NCBI GenBank assembly: GCA_023402505.1
Contig: JAEYGD010000043.1
Coordinates: 1 to 41,885, forward strand
Direction of reading: 5' to 3'
Length of the DNA: 41,885 bases
DNA from: Actinomycetes bacterium
GTDB taxonomy: Bacteria > Actinomycetota > Actinomycetes > Mycobacteriales > Micromonosporaceae
The notes under the pieces are model-generated. The model had not been told where the DNA came from. It saw only the letters and a program-made list of their open reading frames with translations, and did not search any database. Position 1 is the stretch's first letter. Each line of letters begins with the position of its first letter. The translations under genes were made by a program, and so were the position numbers. Positions 16,757-26,582 of the stretch are shown one piece after another.

Positions 16757-17971
16757 ATGTCCGACAAGACACCCCCCAGGCTGCTCCTGATCGCCGCATA
16801 CCGCTTTCCGGGCGGTGATGCCATGTCCAACCGGATGCTGCAACTGGCGCGCTCGGCTGTCCCGGCAGGATGCACCGCCATCGTGGTCAACGACTGGCCC
16901 GCCGACGGGACTTGCCCCCCGAGAAGGCCGTTGCTTCCGCCGGACATCCGGCTGGTTACTCTGCGGCCGTCCGCGGGAAATTTTCTGTTTCGCTGGTGGC
17001 AGCGGCAGTCGCGACCCGTGCGAGTTCTGGCGGCACTACGCCGCGTCGGTGTGCGGCCGGCCGACCTGAGCGCCGTCTGCCTACCGCTCGGCGTATGGAC
17101 GCTGAGTACTTGGATATTGCTCCGGATCGCGGTGCGACGACCCGTCATCGTCGACGTGATGGAGCGCTTCGACCCGCAGCAGTTCGCCCGAGGCCGATTC
17201 GCAATTCCCTTCATCCGACATCGGTGGAGCGCCTTCCTTGCTGCTCGACTAGCCGATCGGACAATCGTGATCTCCACCGCCCTACGGGACGACCTCGCTC
17301 GGCGGCGTCCAACCCTGCTCGTGCCACCGCAGGTCGACCGAGACACGTTCGCGAGCCCCGCACCGCCTTCTCTTACCGAGAGGTTGAACCTGCTGTACGC
17401 CGGCACCGCCGGTGCCAAGGACATGCTGGCCGTCGTGATGAAGGCGATTCAACGCCTGCCGGACGTTCAACGCCACCGAGTACGGCTGACCATCGCCGGA
17501 ATGTCCCGTGAGCAGGCGCATCTCTTATCAGATCTCAGCCCTGCCGACCTCAAGGACATCGACGGGCAGGTCACCTTTCTTGGGCGGATAGAGCGAGGGC
17601 AGATCCTTGCCGAGCTGACCAAGGCACACTTCTCGGTCCTGGTCCGGCCCGATGCGGGATATGCCCGGGCGGGTTTCCCATCGAAGGTGCCGGAGAGTCT
17701 CGCCGCAGGATGTCCCGTGCTGCTGAATTACACCAGCGATCTCGCGAACTACGTCAAGGACGGGCAAGAAGGGCTGGTGCTCGCCGGACCGGGGGTGGAC
17801 GACGTCCATGACGGTCTGCTGAGGGCACTCGACCTGACCGACGACCAGTGGCACCGAATGAGCTGCGCTGCCAGGGAACGTGCCGAAGAGTTCGACTACC
17901 GCTCATGGAAACCGACCGTTAGCGATTTCGTGTGTGGTCAACCGCTAACGCGGTCGGCCGTCCCAGCCTGA
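16757..17971 (+). CDS. Family-4 glycosyltransferase
   Basis: The 404-residue GT-B protein begins RLLLIAAYRFPGGDAMSNRML, a GT4-like N-terminus with a glycine loop. It has VIVDVMERFDPQQFARG in the acceptor half. The donor half contains LNLLYAGTAGAKDMLAVVMKAI, VRLTIAGMSREQ, TFLGRIERGQILAEL and FSVLVRPDAGYARAGFPSKVPESLAAGCPVL, the last covering the sugar-nucleotide site. It is the only plus-strand gene between 12 and 20 kb. CATTGT at 16745-16750 sits six bases before the ATG, and no ribosome site is visible, so a leaderless transcript is possible. It ends 28 bases before the convergent flippase gene. Confidence 0.85.
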   Translation: MSDKTPPRLLLIAAYRFPGGDAMSNRMLQLARSAVPAGCTAIVVNDWPADGTCPPRRPLLPPDIRLVTLRPSAGNFLFRWWQRQSRPVRVLAALRRVGVRPADLSAVCLPLGVWTLSTWILLRIAVRRPVIVDVMERFDPQQFARGRFAIPFIRHRWSAFLAARLADRTIVISTALRDDLARRRPTLLVPPQVDRDTFASPAPPSLTERLNLLYAGTAGAKDMLAVVMKAIQRLPDVQRHRVRLTIAGMSREQAHLLSDLSPADLKDIDGQVTFLGRIERGQILAELTKAHFSVLVRPDAGYARAGFPSKVPESLAAGCPVLLNYTSDLANYVKDGQEGLVLAGPGVDDVHDGLLRALDLTDDQWHRMSCAARERAEEFDYRSWKPTVSDFVCGQPLTRSAVPA

Positions 17972-17999
17972 CTCCATGCCCGGACAGGCGCTAGAAGTT

Positions 18000-19415
18000 T
18001 CAAGCAGGGTGATCATCTTCCGACGAAGGTGCTGCAAAATCGGCCGCTACGGTAGCCAGCGTCCGGCGGTAACCCAGCACGGCCGCAGGCAGGACTGTCA
18101 CGGCATACGTGCACGCGGTGGCAAGCGCGACGCCGGTCAGCCCGACCGTCTGGGCAAGGAAGACCTTCGCGGGAACCGACACCACCAGGAACGCTGACCA
18201 GCCAATGAGTTGGGGGCGTAGTACGCCGATGCTGTTCTGCGCCATGAACAGCGGCCCGGCACACGCGAGCAGGACTGACCCGGTGGCCAGCGCAGCGAAC
18301 AGGTCGATTGGCAGCGGCGCCAGATCGGGAGACGCAATCCACACTCGCAGCAGATCCTCACCGAACACGACCAACCCCACGCCTGGCAACGCGACCGCCG
18401 TCACGGACAGGCGCATCATCCGTCCCGTGTTGCGCCTGACCCAGGCGAGGTCGCCTTGGGCCAGGGCTTCTCCGTTCGCCGGCCACAAGGGAAGGTTGAC
18501 CAGAGTAATGAAAAGCGCGAGCAGGGCGAACAGCTTCAGGGCGACCGCGTAGGCCGCTGCCTCGTGCAGGCCTAGGACCCGTCCCACGAGGAACGAGTCC
18601 AGGTTCATGGACAACGAGCTAAGAACGGAAATGACGAAGAATGCGACGCCGAGCCGGAGGAGTGTTCGGGTCCGGGCCAGATCCAAGGCGCTAAGACGCG
18701 GCTTCAGCCCTGGTGCGTGCCACACAAAATGGTGCAGGGTGTTGGCAAGGTTCACCAAGGGGATCGCGAGCGTACCGGCCGCGATGACCAACATGGGGTC
18801 CTGACGCGTACGGATGCTCAGGTAGACAAGCCCGATCGAGAGCAGGCTTCCCGCCGCTTGCCACAGGTTGCTCCAGCCCACCTCCTGGTGCGCGTACTGG
18901 ACGCGTTGCACCAGGCTGAGCGGGATGTTCAGCAGGAAGGCACCGAAGCAGATCAGAACAACTGGGCGCACGTCGGCCTGCACGCCAGGATCGACGGCAC
19001 GGAACAGCGCCGGCCAGTCGACCTGCTTCAGCGAGCCGAACAACAGCAACACCAAGACGATCGCCACTGCGCCGAGCACCGCGTACGCGCTGGAGATTTC
19101 GCGCACCGCACCCACCCTGTCGCCCTCAGCACGTAAGCGGGCCAGTCGGGTCATGAGGCCGTTGCCGAGGCCGAGGTCGGCGAAGAGCACCATGCTGGTC
19201 AGCGAGGTCACCGCCATCCACAGGCCGAACGTCTCCGAGCCGAGGTAGCCGAAGGTAAGCGGCGTGATGACAAGCGGTGCCAACAGACCGACTGCCTTAC
19301 CGGCCAGGGAGGAGGCGACACCGATAGCAAGCGATCTCGTACGCGACTGCGCGGCAGTGCTGACCTCCGCAACCGCCGCGTCCGGTACCGCCGCTAGGGT
19401 TTCGCGCTGTGCCAC
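18000..19415 (-). CDS. Wzx-type oligosaccharide flippase (MATE/MOP superfamily)
   Basis: The protein of about 471 residues has roughly 12-14 hydrophobic helices. Its first pair is LAIGVASSLAGKAVGLLAPLVITPLTFGYLGSETFGLWMAV, the usual start of Wzx proteins, and later helices include FFVISVLSSLSMNLDSFLVGRVLG. It should move undecaprenyl-linked repeat units to the outer face of the membrane for polymerisation. The GTG at 19415 lies seven bases after the stop of the epimerase gene, so the two form an operon; no strong ribosome site is seen and translation may be coupled. Longer in-frame starts exist inside the epimerase gene, but the extra residues are basic and look like shadow sequence. Confidence 0.9.
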   Translation of the reverse strand: MAQRETLAAVPDAAVAEVSTAAQSRTRSLAIGVASSLAGKAVGLLAPLVITPLTFGYLGSETFGLWMAVTSLTSMVLFADLGLGNGLMTRLARLRAEGDRVGAVREISSAYAVLGAVAIVLVLLLFGSLKQVDWPALFRAVDPGVQADVRPVVLICFGAFLLNIPLSLVQRVQYAHQEVGWSNLWQAAGSLLSIGLVYLSIRTRQDPMLVIAAGTLAIPLVNLANTLHHFVWHAPGLKPRLSALDLARTRTLLRLGVAFFVISVLSSLSMNLDSFLVGRVLGLHEAAAYAVALKLFALLALFITLVNLPLWPANGEALAQGDLAWVRRNTGRMMRLSVTAVALPGVGLVVFGEDLLRVWIASPDLAPLPIDLFAALATGSVLLACAGPLFMAQNSIGVLRPQLIGWSAFLVVSVPAKVFLAQTVGLTGVALATACTYAVTVLPAAVLGYRRTLATVAADFAAPSSEDDHPA

Positions 19416-19422
19416 CGGGCGG

Positions 19423-20373
19423 TCATCCCACCGGCTGCCTCGACGTCTGGTTCGCGTACCACTCGACCGTCTCCCGAACTCCCTGAGTCCACGGCACGGG
19501 TGCGACGTCCGGAAAGAGAGCACGCAGAGCCGTGTTGTCCGCCTGCGAATCCCGGACATCACCGGGCCGGGGCCCCTCGTGCACCACGTCGAGCCGGCGA
19601 CCGAGCACCTGTTCCAGCTCGGCGATGAGTTCGAGAAGCGAGATCCGAGCCCCGAACGCGAGGTTGACGACGTCGGGGGAGGAAACCTGGCGTAGCACCG
19701 CGTCGACGATCACCGACGTGACGCTGCCGACGTAGGTGAAGTCGCGGGTCTGCCGGCCGTCTCCGTGGACGCGCAGCGGCTCCCCGGCCAGTGCGGCGGA
19801 GACGAACCGCGGCACGACCGCGGCGTACGCGTGATTGGCGGCCTGGCGGGGCCCAAAGACGTTGAAGAAGCGGAAGGGCAGTACCGCCATCTGGTAGCAG
19901 GAGGCGTACGCGAGGGCGTAGGCCTCGGTGGCGAGCTTGGAGACCGCGTAGGGGCTGACCGGCATCGGACGCAGTACCTCGGCGCGGGGCAGCACCGGGT
20001 TCGATCCGTAGACGGAGGACGAGGACGCGAGGATCACCTGAGACACCTGGTGACGTCGGGCCGCTTCCAACACCGTCAGGGTGCCGGTGGCGTTGGCGTG
20101 ATGGCTCCGGATGGGGTTGTCGATAGACCGTGGTACGGAACCGAGGGCACCAAGGTGGACTACGGTGTCGGCACCGGCGACCGCCTCGTCAAGCAGATCC
20201 GGATCGAGGATCGTCCCGGTGATCAGCCGGACGGGCAGGTCGAGAAGATTGTCCAGAGAGCCGGTGGACAGGTCATCCACCGCCACGATCTCCGTAACCT
20301 GTCGGACGTCGCCGAGGGCACTTACGAGGTTCGAGCCGATGAAGCCCGCGCCCCCGGTTACGACGATCTTCAA
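19423..20373 (-). CDS. NAD-dependent epimerase/dehydratase, GalE-like
   Basis: The 316-residue extended SDR begins LKIVVTGGAGFIGSNLV (NAD loop GxxGxxG). It has the triad Ser in ASSSSVYG near 117-120, and Tyr142-x3-Lys146 in SPYAVSK. RFFNVFGPRQ and HGDGRQTRDFTYVGSV are family motifs of UDP-hexose or UDP-HexNAc 4-epimerases and related decarboxylases. The start is a TTG at 20373: GAGGAG lies about six bases before it and the Rossmann strand begins at the next residues, while the longer open frame adds an unlikely N-terminus. It heads an operon with the flippase. It probably supplies a Gal- or GalNAc-type donor for the repeat unit; the exact substrate is open. Confidence 0.87.
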   Translation of the reverse strand: MKIVVTGGAGFIGSNLVSALGDVRQVTEIVAVDDLSTGSLDNLLDLPVRLITGTILDPDLLDEAVAGADTVVHLGALGSVPRSIDNPIRSHHANATGTLTVLEAARRHQVSQVILASSSSVYGSNPVLPRAEVLRPMPVSPYAVSKLATEAYALAYASCYQMAVLPFRFFNVFGPRQAANHAYAAVVPRFVSAALAGEPLRVHGDGRQTRDFTYVGSVTSVIVDAVLRQVSSPDVVNLAFGARISLLELIAELEQVLGRRLDVVHEGPRPGDVRDSQADNTALRALFPDVAPVPWTQGVRETVEWYANQTSRQPVG

Positions 20374-20560
20374 GTCAGCTCCTCGTTGCTGATCGCGTTC
20401 GCAGCCTGCCAGGCCGTTCAACGACGAAGCCCGGTGCGGGTTATGCAAAAACGCCCATCTCTCAACCAGGTACGAAGTGTCGCTGGGCAGGATCCTCTGG
20501 AAGCGGGTCGTCGATTCGCCACCGACGCACTTCAGACACCCGTCGTAACACGGGAGTGCA

Positions 20561-20590
20561 TTGACATTCCTTGTTCCGTCACATCAGGCT
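20561..20590 (+). promoter_or_regulatory. Likely promoter of the carboxypeptidase gene
   Basis: A consensus TTGACA (20561-20566) is followed after 18 bases by CAGGCT (20585-20590), close to the actinobacterial housekeeping pattern. A start point near 20597 would give a leader of under 30 bases containing AGGAGG at 20615-20620, just before the ATG at 20625. The same 250-base gap serves the divergent epimerase gene. Confidence 0.5.
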
Positions 20591-20624
20591 TGCGCCGACA
20601 GGTCCTTCCACACCAGGAGGCGCA

Positions 20625-23600
20625 ATGAGGCGCACACGGCTGACGATCGCCGGCGTGTTCACCCTGGTCGGCGCGTTGGCGCTGACCGCACCGGCAAGCG
20701 CGCGGCCTCCGTCCGACCCGGACGGCCGTGACGGTCTGGAGGTGTACGTCGGCACGGTGAGCCCGGAGCAGTTGGAGAAGCTGCGGCACGCGGGCGTCGA
20801 CCTCGGTCATGAGCACATGGAGACCGACCGTTCCGGCGCGACCCGGGTCGAGACGGTGCTCAGTAAGCGCCAGGCGGCGAGGTTGGCCGGCCAGGGCGTG
20901 AAGCTGGAGGTCAAGAAGGTACGTGGCAAGGCGGCCAGTCAGGCGCTGCGTGAGCAGGCCGCGAGCGGCTGGTCGGCGTTCCGCTCGTACAGCGAGCCCG
21001 GCGGCATCCGGGACGAGATCACCGCCACCGCCGCCCGCTACCCGAGGCTGACCAAGGTGGAGACGGTCGGGCGCACCGTGCAGGGCAAGCCGATCCTCGC
21101 GCTCAAGGTCACGAAGGACGCGAAGAAGGTCCGCGACGGCAAGCGGCCGGCGGTGCTGTACGCCAGCGCGCAGCACGCCCGGGAGTGGATCACGCCGGAG
21201 ATGACCCGGCGCCTGATGCACCACATGCTCGACAACTACGGCAAGGACCGCGAGATCACCCGGCTGGTGGACACCACGGAGCTGTGGTTCCTGCCGGTCG
21301 CCAACCCGGACGGCTACGACCACACCTTCACCCCGGGCAACCGGCTGTGGCGCAAGAACCTGCGGGACAACGACGGTGACGGGCGGGTCACCACCGCCGA
21401 CGGCGTCGACCTGAACCGCAACTTCAGCTACAAGTGGGGGTACGACAACGAGGGCTCGTCCCCCGACCCGAACAGCGACACCTACCGTGGGCCGGGGCCG
21501 AACTCGGAGCCGGAGACCAAGGCGCTGGACCAGCTGTTCCGCCGGGTCGGGTTCGAGTTCTTCGTCAACTACCACTCCGCGGCGCAGTTGCTGCTCTACG
21601 GCGTCGGCTGGCAGGTGAGCACGCCGACCCCGGACGACGCGATCTACGAGGCGATGGTCGGTGACGACGCGAATCCGGCGGTGCCGGGCTACGACCCGGA
21701 CATCTCCGCCGAGCTGTACACCACCAACGGCGACACCGACACGCACGCCACGGTCCGGTACGGCACGCTCGGCTTCACCCCCGAGATGTCGACCTGCCAG
21801 GCCGCGGCGGCCTCCGACCCGGACGACGAGTGGCGTCCGGAGGCCTGTGTCAGCAGCTTCATCTTCCCGGACGACGAGGACCTGATCGCCGCCGAGGTGG
21901 CGAAGAACCTGCCGTTCGCCCTGGCGGTGGCGAAGTCGGCCCACGACCCGGACGACCCGGTGTCGGTGGTGGGCCGCAGCACGCCGGACTTCGTGGTGGA
22001 CGCCTTCGACACGTCGTACGGGCGTAACCAGCAGGTCGCCTCGATCACCCGCCGGGCGCTGAAGAACGTCCGGATGCACTACACGGTCAACGGTGGCCGC
22101 ACGAAGACCGTCGGCGTCCGCGAGTGGCAGGGCGGCGAGCGGTACGGCAACACCCACGACGACTACTACGCCGAGCTGCGCGGCACGGTGACCGGGGCGA
22201 GACCCGGTGACCGGGTCGAGGTGTGGTTCAGCGGCAACAAGCCACGCGCCGGGAAGGTCCTGAGCGACCGCTTCACGTACCGGGTGCACGACGACATCGG
22301 CGGTGACGTCCTGGTGCTGGCGATGGAGGACGTCACCGGGCTCAGCCCGGCCCAGGACACGACCACGGCGAAGTACGCCGACGAGATGGCGGCGGCGCTG
22401 TCCGCGGCCGGGCGCACCAGCGACGTGTACGACTTCGACGCGATGGGTCGCGCGGCCCCGCACCACCTGGGTGTGCTGTCGCACTACCGGACGGTGCTGT
22501 GGGAGACCGGTGACGACGTGATCCTCCGCGCGCCGGGGCAGGTGCCGGGCACCGCCGCGCGGGCGGCGCTGGAGACCGAGCTGGCCGTGCGGGACTACCT
22601 GAACGAGGGCGGCAAGCTCCTGCTCAGCGGCAAGTACGCCCTGTTCGCGCAGGCCGCCAACGGCCAGTACGCGTACCAGCCGAACGCACCCGCGGAGTGC
22701 ACCGACCCCGACGACGACACCTGCCTGCCGCTGCTCAACGACTTCCAGCAGTACTGGCTGGGCGCGTACACGTACGTCAGCGACGGCGGCACCGGCGACG
22801 ATGGGCCGTACGCTCTGACCGGCGTCGGCGGCACCTTCGCCGGCTTCGAGGGGACGTTGAACGCGCCGGGGTCGGCGCAGAACCAGGACCACACCGCCTC
22901 GTTCCTGACCACGTCGAGCTTCCTGCCGCGGGACCAGTTCCCGCAGTTCGCGAGTTCGGCGCCGGTCGGTTGGGTACGGCCCGGAGCGGCACCGTTCGAC
23001 CCGCGCACCGGGGACTGGTACCTGTGGAGCGGGCAGGCCGACGAGTCGTACAAGCGGCTGACCCGCACCGTCGACCTCACCGGCGCCAGCAGCGCCGAGC
23101 TGCGCTTCTTCACCTCGTACGACATCGAGTCGGACTGGGACTACATGATCGTGGAGGCGCACGAGGTGGGCAGCGACGCCTGGACGACGCTGCCGGACGT
23201 GGGCGGCCGCACCGGCACGGGCACCGGTGAGAGCTGCGCCTCGGGCTGGGTGGAGCAGATCCATCCGTGGCTGGGCCGGTACCAGGGCGCGGACTGCTCG
23301 CCGACCGGCACCACCGGCAGCTGGAACGCCGTCACCGGTGCGTCCGGCGGCTGGCAGGAGTTCGTGGCCGACCTGTCGGCGTACGCCGGCAAGCAGGTCG
23401 AGGTGTCGATCTCGTACGTGTCGGACTGGGGCACCCAGGGTCTCGGCGTCTTCCTCGACGACGCGCGGGTGGTCGTGGACGGCGCGACGGTCAGCGAGAC
23501 CTCGTTCGAGACGGCCGACCTGGGTGGCTGGACGGTGGCCGGGCCGCCGCCGGGCTCGCCCGGCAACACCACCGACTGGTCCCGCAGCCAGCAGGCGTTC

Positions 23601-23732
23601 GAGGAGGGGTCGGCGGTGGTCACCGCGGACACCGTCTACCTCGGCTTCGGGCTGGAAGGGCTCGCTCCGGCGGCCCGTGACGACCTGGTCAAGCGGGCGC
23701 TGACCCATCTGGGCGCCTCCCCACGCCGCTGA
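20625..23732 (+). CDS. Secreted M14-family zinc carboxypeptidase with large C-terminal extension
   Basis: The 1035-residue protein opens with a Sec signal peptide (MRRTRLTIAGVFTLVGALAL, cleavage near ASA-RP at about 26) and a propeptide-like region to about 130. The M14 domain (about 140-440) has His184-x2-Glu187 in SAQHAREW, His317 in NYHSAAQ and the catalytic Glu387 in GFTPEMS, with spacings like those of carboxypeptidase A. Residues after about 450 form extra beta-rich regions: a segment around DVLVLAMEDVTG and two jelly-roll-like parts (LRFFTSYDIESDWDYMIVEA; VEVSISYVSDWGTQG), resembling those of immune-inhibitor-A-type proteases. No membrane anchor or sorting signal is visible, so it is probably released. 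AGGAGG precedes the ATG. The strong hairpin at 23762-23806 follows. It is probably unrelated to the polysaccharide genes. Confidence 0.93.
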   Translation: MRRTRLTIAGVFTLVGALALTAPASARPPSDPDGRDGLEVYVGTVSPEQLEKLRHAGVDLGHEHMETDRSGATRVETVLSKRQAARLAGQGVKLEVKKVRGKAASQALREQAASGWSAFRSYSEPGGIRDEITATAARYPRLTKVETVGRTVQGKPILALKVTKDAKKVRDGKRPAVLYASAQHAREWITPEMTRRLMHHMLDNYGKDREITRLVDTTELWFLPVANPDGYDHTFTPGNRLWRKNLRDNDGDGRVTTADGVDLNRNFSYKWGYDNEGSSPDPNSDTYRGPGPNSEPETKALDQLFRRVGFEFFVNYHSAAQLLLYGVGWQVSTPTPDDAIYEAMVGDDANPAVPGYDPDISAELYTTNGDTDTHATVRYGTLGFTPEMSTCQAAAASDPDDEWRPEACVSSFIFPDDEDLIAAEVAKNLPFALAVAKSAHDPDDPVSVVGRSTPDFVVDAFDTSYGRNQQVASITRRALKNVRMHYTVNGGRTKTVGVREWQGGERYGNTHDDYYAELRGTVTGARPGDRVEVWFSGNKPRAGKVLSDRFTYRVHDDIGGDVLVLAMEDVTGLSPAQDTTTAKYADEMAAALSAAGRTSDVYDFDAMGRAAPHHLGVLSHYRTVLWETGDDVILRAPGQVPGTAARAALETELAVRDYLNEGGKLLLSGKYALFAQAANGQYAYQPNAPAECTDPDDDTCLPLLNDFQQYWLGAYTYVSDGGTGDDGPYALTGVGGTFAGFEGTLNAPGSAQNQDHTASFLTTSSFLPRDQFPQFASSAPVGWVRPGAAPFDPRTGDWYLWSGQADESYKRLTRTVDLTGASSAELRFFTSYDIESDWDYMIVEAHEVGSDAWTTLPDVGGRTGTGTGESCASGWVEQIHPWLGRYQGADCSPTGTTGSWNAVTGASGGWQEFVADLSAYAGKQVEVSISYVSDWGTQGLGVFLDDARVVVDGATVSETSFETADLGGWTVAGPPPGSPGNTTDWSRSQQAFEEGSAVVTADTVYLGFGLEGLAPAARDDLVKRALTHLGASPRR

Positions 23733-23761
23733 CCCATCCGCCCCGGGGGCCCGTCGATCCG

Positions 23762-23806
23762 GGGTCCGTCGCCGTTCACCCGAGATCCACGAACGGCGAC
23801 GGGCCC
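23762..23806. terminator. Long hairpin after the carboxypeptidase gene
   Basis: The arms GGGTCCGTCGCCGTTC and GAACGGCGACGGGCCC pair over 16 bp with one G-U pair, around a 13-nt loop. It lies 29 bases after the carboxypeptidase stop and 75 bases before NAD kinase. No T-run follows. It is a good candidate intrinsic terminator. Confidence 0.72.
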
Positions 23807-23880
23807 TGGATCAGGCGGGCGGCCCGCCGGCCGGGACCGAAGCCGGGCCGGGGCGGCTGCGGATGTGGTGAGCTGGGGGT

Positions 23881-24810
23881 ATGGATCGGATCCGACTCGG
23901 GCTGGTGCTGCATCCGACCCGGGACGTCTCCGAGGTGGTCGACATCATCGCCGGCTGGGTGGCCCGGCACCGGATGAGCCTGGCGGTGCGCGCCGAGGAC
24001 CGGCACCGGGTGCCGGCCACGGTGGAACCCCTCCCGGCCGAGGACGTGGCCGCGACCAGCGACGCGCTCATCAGCATCGGTGGGGACGGCACGATGCTCG
24101 GCGCGCTGCGCTCGGCGGTGCGCGACCCGAAACCGGTGCTCGGGGTGCACCTGGGCCGGTTGGGTTTCCTCGTCGAGGTGGAGCCGCCCGAGCTGCCGGC
24201 GGCGCTCGAACGGCTGGCGAACCGGGACTTCACCGTGGAGCGGCACAGCTGCCTGGCCTGCGACCTCTGCGGGGACGACCTGGTCGCGTTCAACGACATC
24301 GCGCTGGTCCGGCAGCCCGGTTCGGGTTTCGTGACCGCCACCCTGGCCGTGGACGGGCAGCGGTACGGCTACTACCGCTGCGACGCGCTGGTGGTCAGTA
24401 CGCCGACCGGGTCGACCGCGTACAGCTACGCCGCGGGCGGTCCGCTGGTGTCACCGGCGAGCGACGCGGTGGTGGTGACGCCCTCGGCGCCGATGGCGGG
24501 CATCTCCCGTTCGGTGATCCTCTCCCCCGACGAGCGGATCCACCTGGAGCTGACCGCCGGCTCCGCCCCGGTCGCGGTGGAGGTGGACGGCCTGGTGATC
24601 CGTGACGCCGCGACCGAGGGCACGGTGGAGGTGACCTACCGCCGCGACGCCGGCCTCGTGGTCCGTCTCGACCCGCGCCGCTACCAGGAGCGCAACCAGC
24701 TCAAGCTGAGCCTGCTCGACCTGCCCCTGCTCCCGGAGCAGCTCCGCGAACTGCTCCCGGAGACCCTCCGCGAGCAGTTGAACCGCCGCGAACTCCCGCC
24801 ACCCCGCTGA
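23881..24810 (+). CDS. nadK: NAD kinase
   Basis: The 309-residue protein carries the hallmark motifs of ATP-NAD kinases: GGDGTM (about 67-72), LGRLGFLVEV, FNDIAL (usually NE, here ND), and TPTGSTAYSYAAGGP. A later SPDERIHLEL segment and EVDG region belong to the C-terminal beta-sandwich. It phosphorylates NAD to NADP in the cytoplasm. The length is normal, with a Leu/Arg-rich C-terminal tail of about 35 residues (LLPEQLRELLPETL) that looks like an amphipathic helix. A purine-rich GGGGG precedes the ATG. It converges on pgm with a 43-base gap. Unlike many actinobacterial nadK genes it is not next to recN or a TlyA-type gene. Confidence 0.93.
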   Translation: MDRIRLGLVLHPTRDVSEVVDIIAGWVARHRMSLAVRAEDRHRVPATVEPLPAEDVAATSDALISIGGDGTMLGALRSAVRDPKPVLGVHLGRLGFLVEVEPPELPAALERLANRDFTVERHSCLACDLCGDDLVAFNDIALVRQPGSGFVTATLAVDGQRYGYYRCDALVVSTPTGSTAYSYAAGGPLVSPASDAVVVTPSAPMAGISRSVILSPDERIHLELTAGSAPVAVEVDGLVIRDAATEGTVEVTYRRDAGLVVRLDPRRYQERNQLKLSLLDLPLLPEQLRELLPETLREQLNRRELPPPR

Positions 24811-24853
24811 ACCGCGCGGCCCGAGCGCCGGCGGCTTTCGCGTACGCGGCCGG

Positions 24854-26494
<1,641 letters not shown>

Positions 26495-26500
<6 letters not shown>

Positions 26501-26577
26501 GGTGCCCGCCTTTCGCTCGCGACTGCGGGGCTCGCAAGCTCACTCCTCGCGCTCACGGTGCCTGCCTTTCGCTCGCG
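26495..26577. repeat. 27-bp direct repeat pair between glgC and pgm
   Basis: The segments 26495-26521 and 26551-26577 are identical at 26 of 27 bases (difference at 26507/26563) and start 56 bases apart. Each supplies, on the minus strand, a GAAAGG ribosome-binding-like site followed by a GTGAGC start. This is the unit from which the two mini-frames are built. Confidence 0.85.
26497..26556 (-). CDS. 19-residue mini-frame coupled to pgm
   Basis: A GTG-started frame encodes MSARSELASPAVASERRAP and stops at a TGA that overlaps the pgm GTG by four bases. Its own GTG overlaps the stop of the preceding 9-residue frame in the same way. A GAAAGG motif near its end is correctly placed to serve pgm. 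The peptide is polar, with no known motif; its act of translation is more likely to matter than its product. I believe I remember similar N-terminal sequences from Micromonospora annotations, which is memory, not a search. Confidence 0.4.
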
Positions 26578-26582
26578 CTCAC
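26553..26582 (-). CDS. 9-residue mini-frame coupled to glgC
   Basis: A GTG overlapping the glgC TGA by GTGA opens a frame for MSASERQAP, which ends in a TGA overlapping the GTG of the next mini-frame. GAAAGG lies inside it at the right distance for the next start. It is the first link of a glgC to pgm chain of overlapping start and stop codons. Whether it is translated is not shown by sequence. Confidence 0.35.
   Translation of the reverse strand: MSASERQAP

Noticed and set aside
20539..20554. CCCGT-N6-ACGGG dyad upstream of the carboxypeptidase promoter as a specific operator
   Set aside because: Five-base arms are expected by chance at this GC content, and no matching site was seen elsewhere in the window.
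20532..23708. A very long open frame on the minus strand (over 1000 codons) opposite the carboxypeptidase
   Set aside because: It mirrors the codon pattern of the real gene: the low-complexity Arg/Gly/Val-rich translation is what G/C-ending codons give on the reverse strand. It has no signal peptide or domain, while the plus strand has full M14 motifs.
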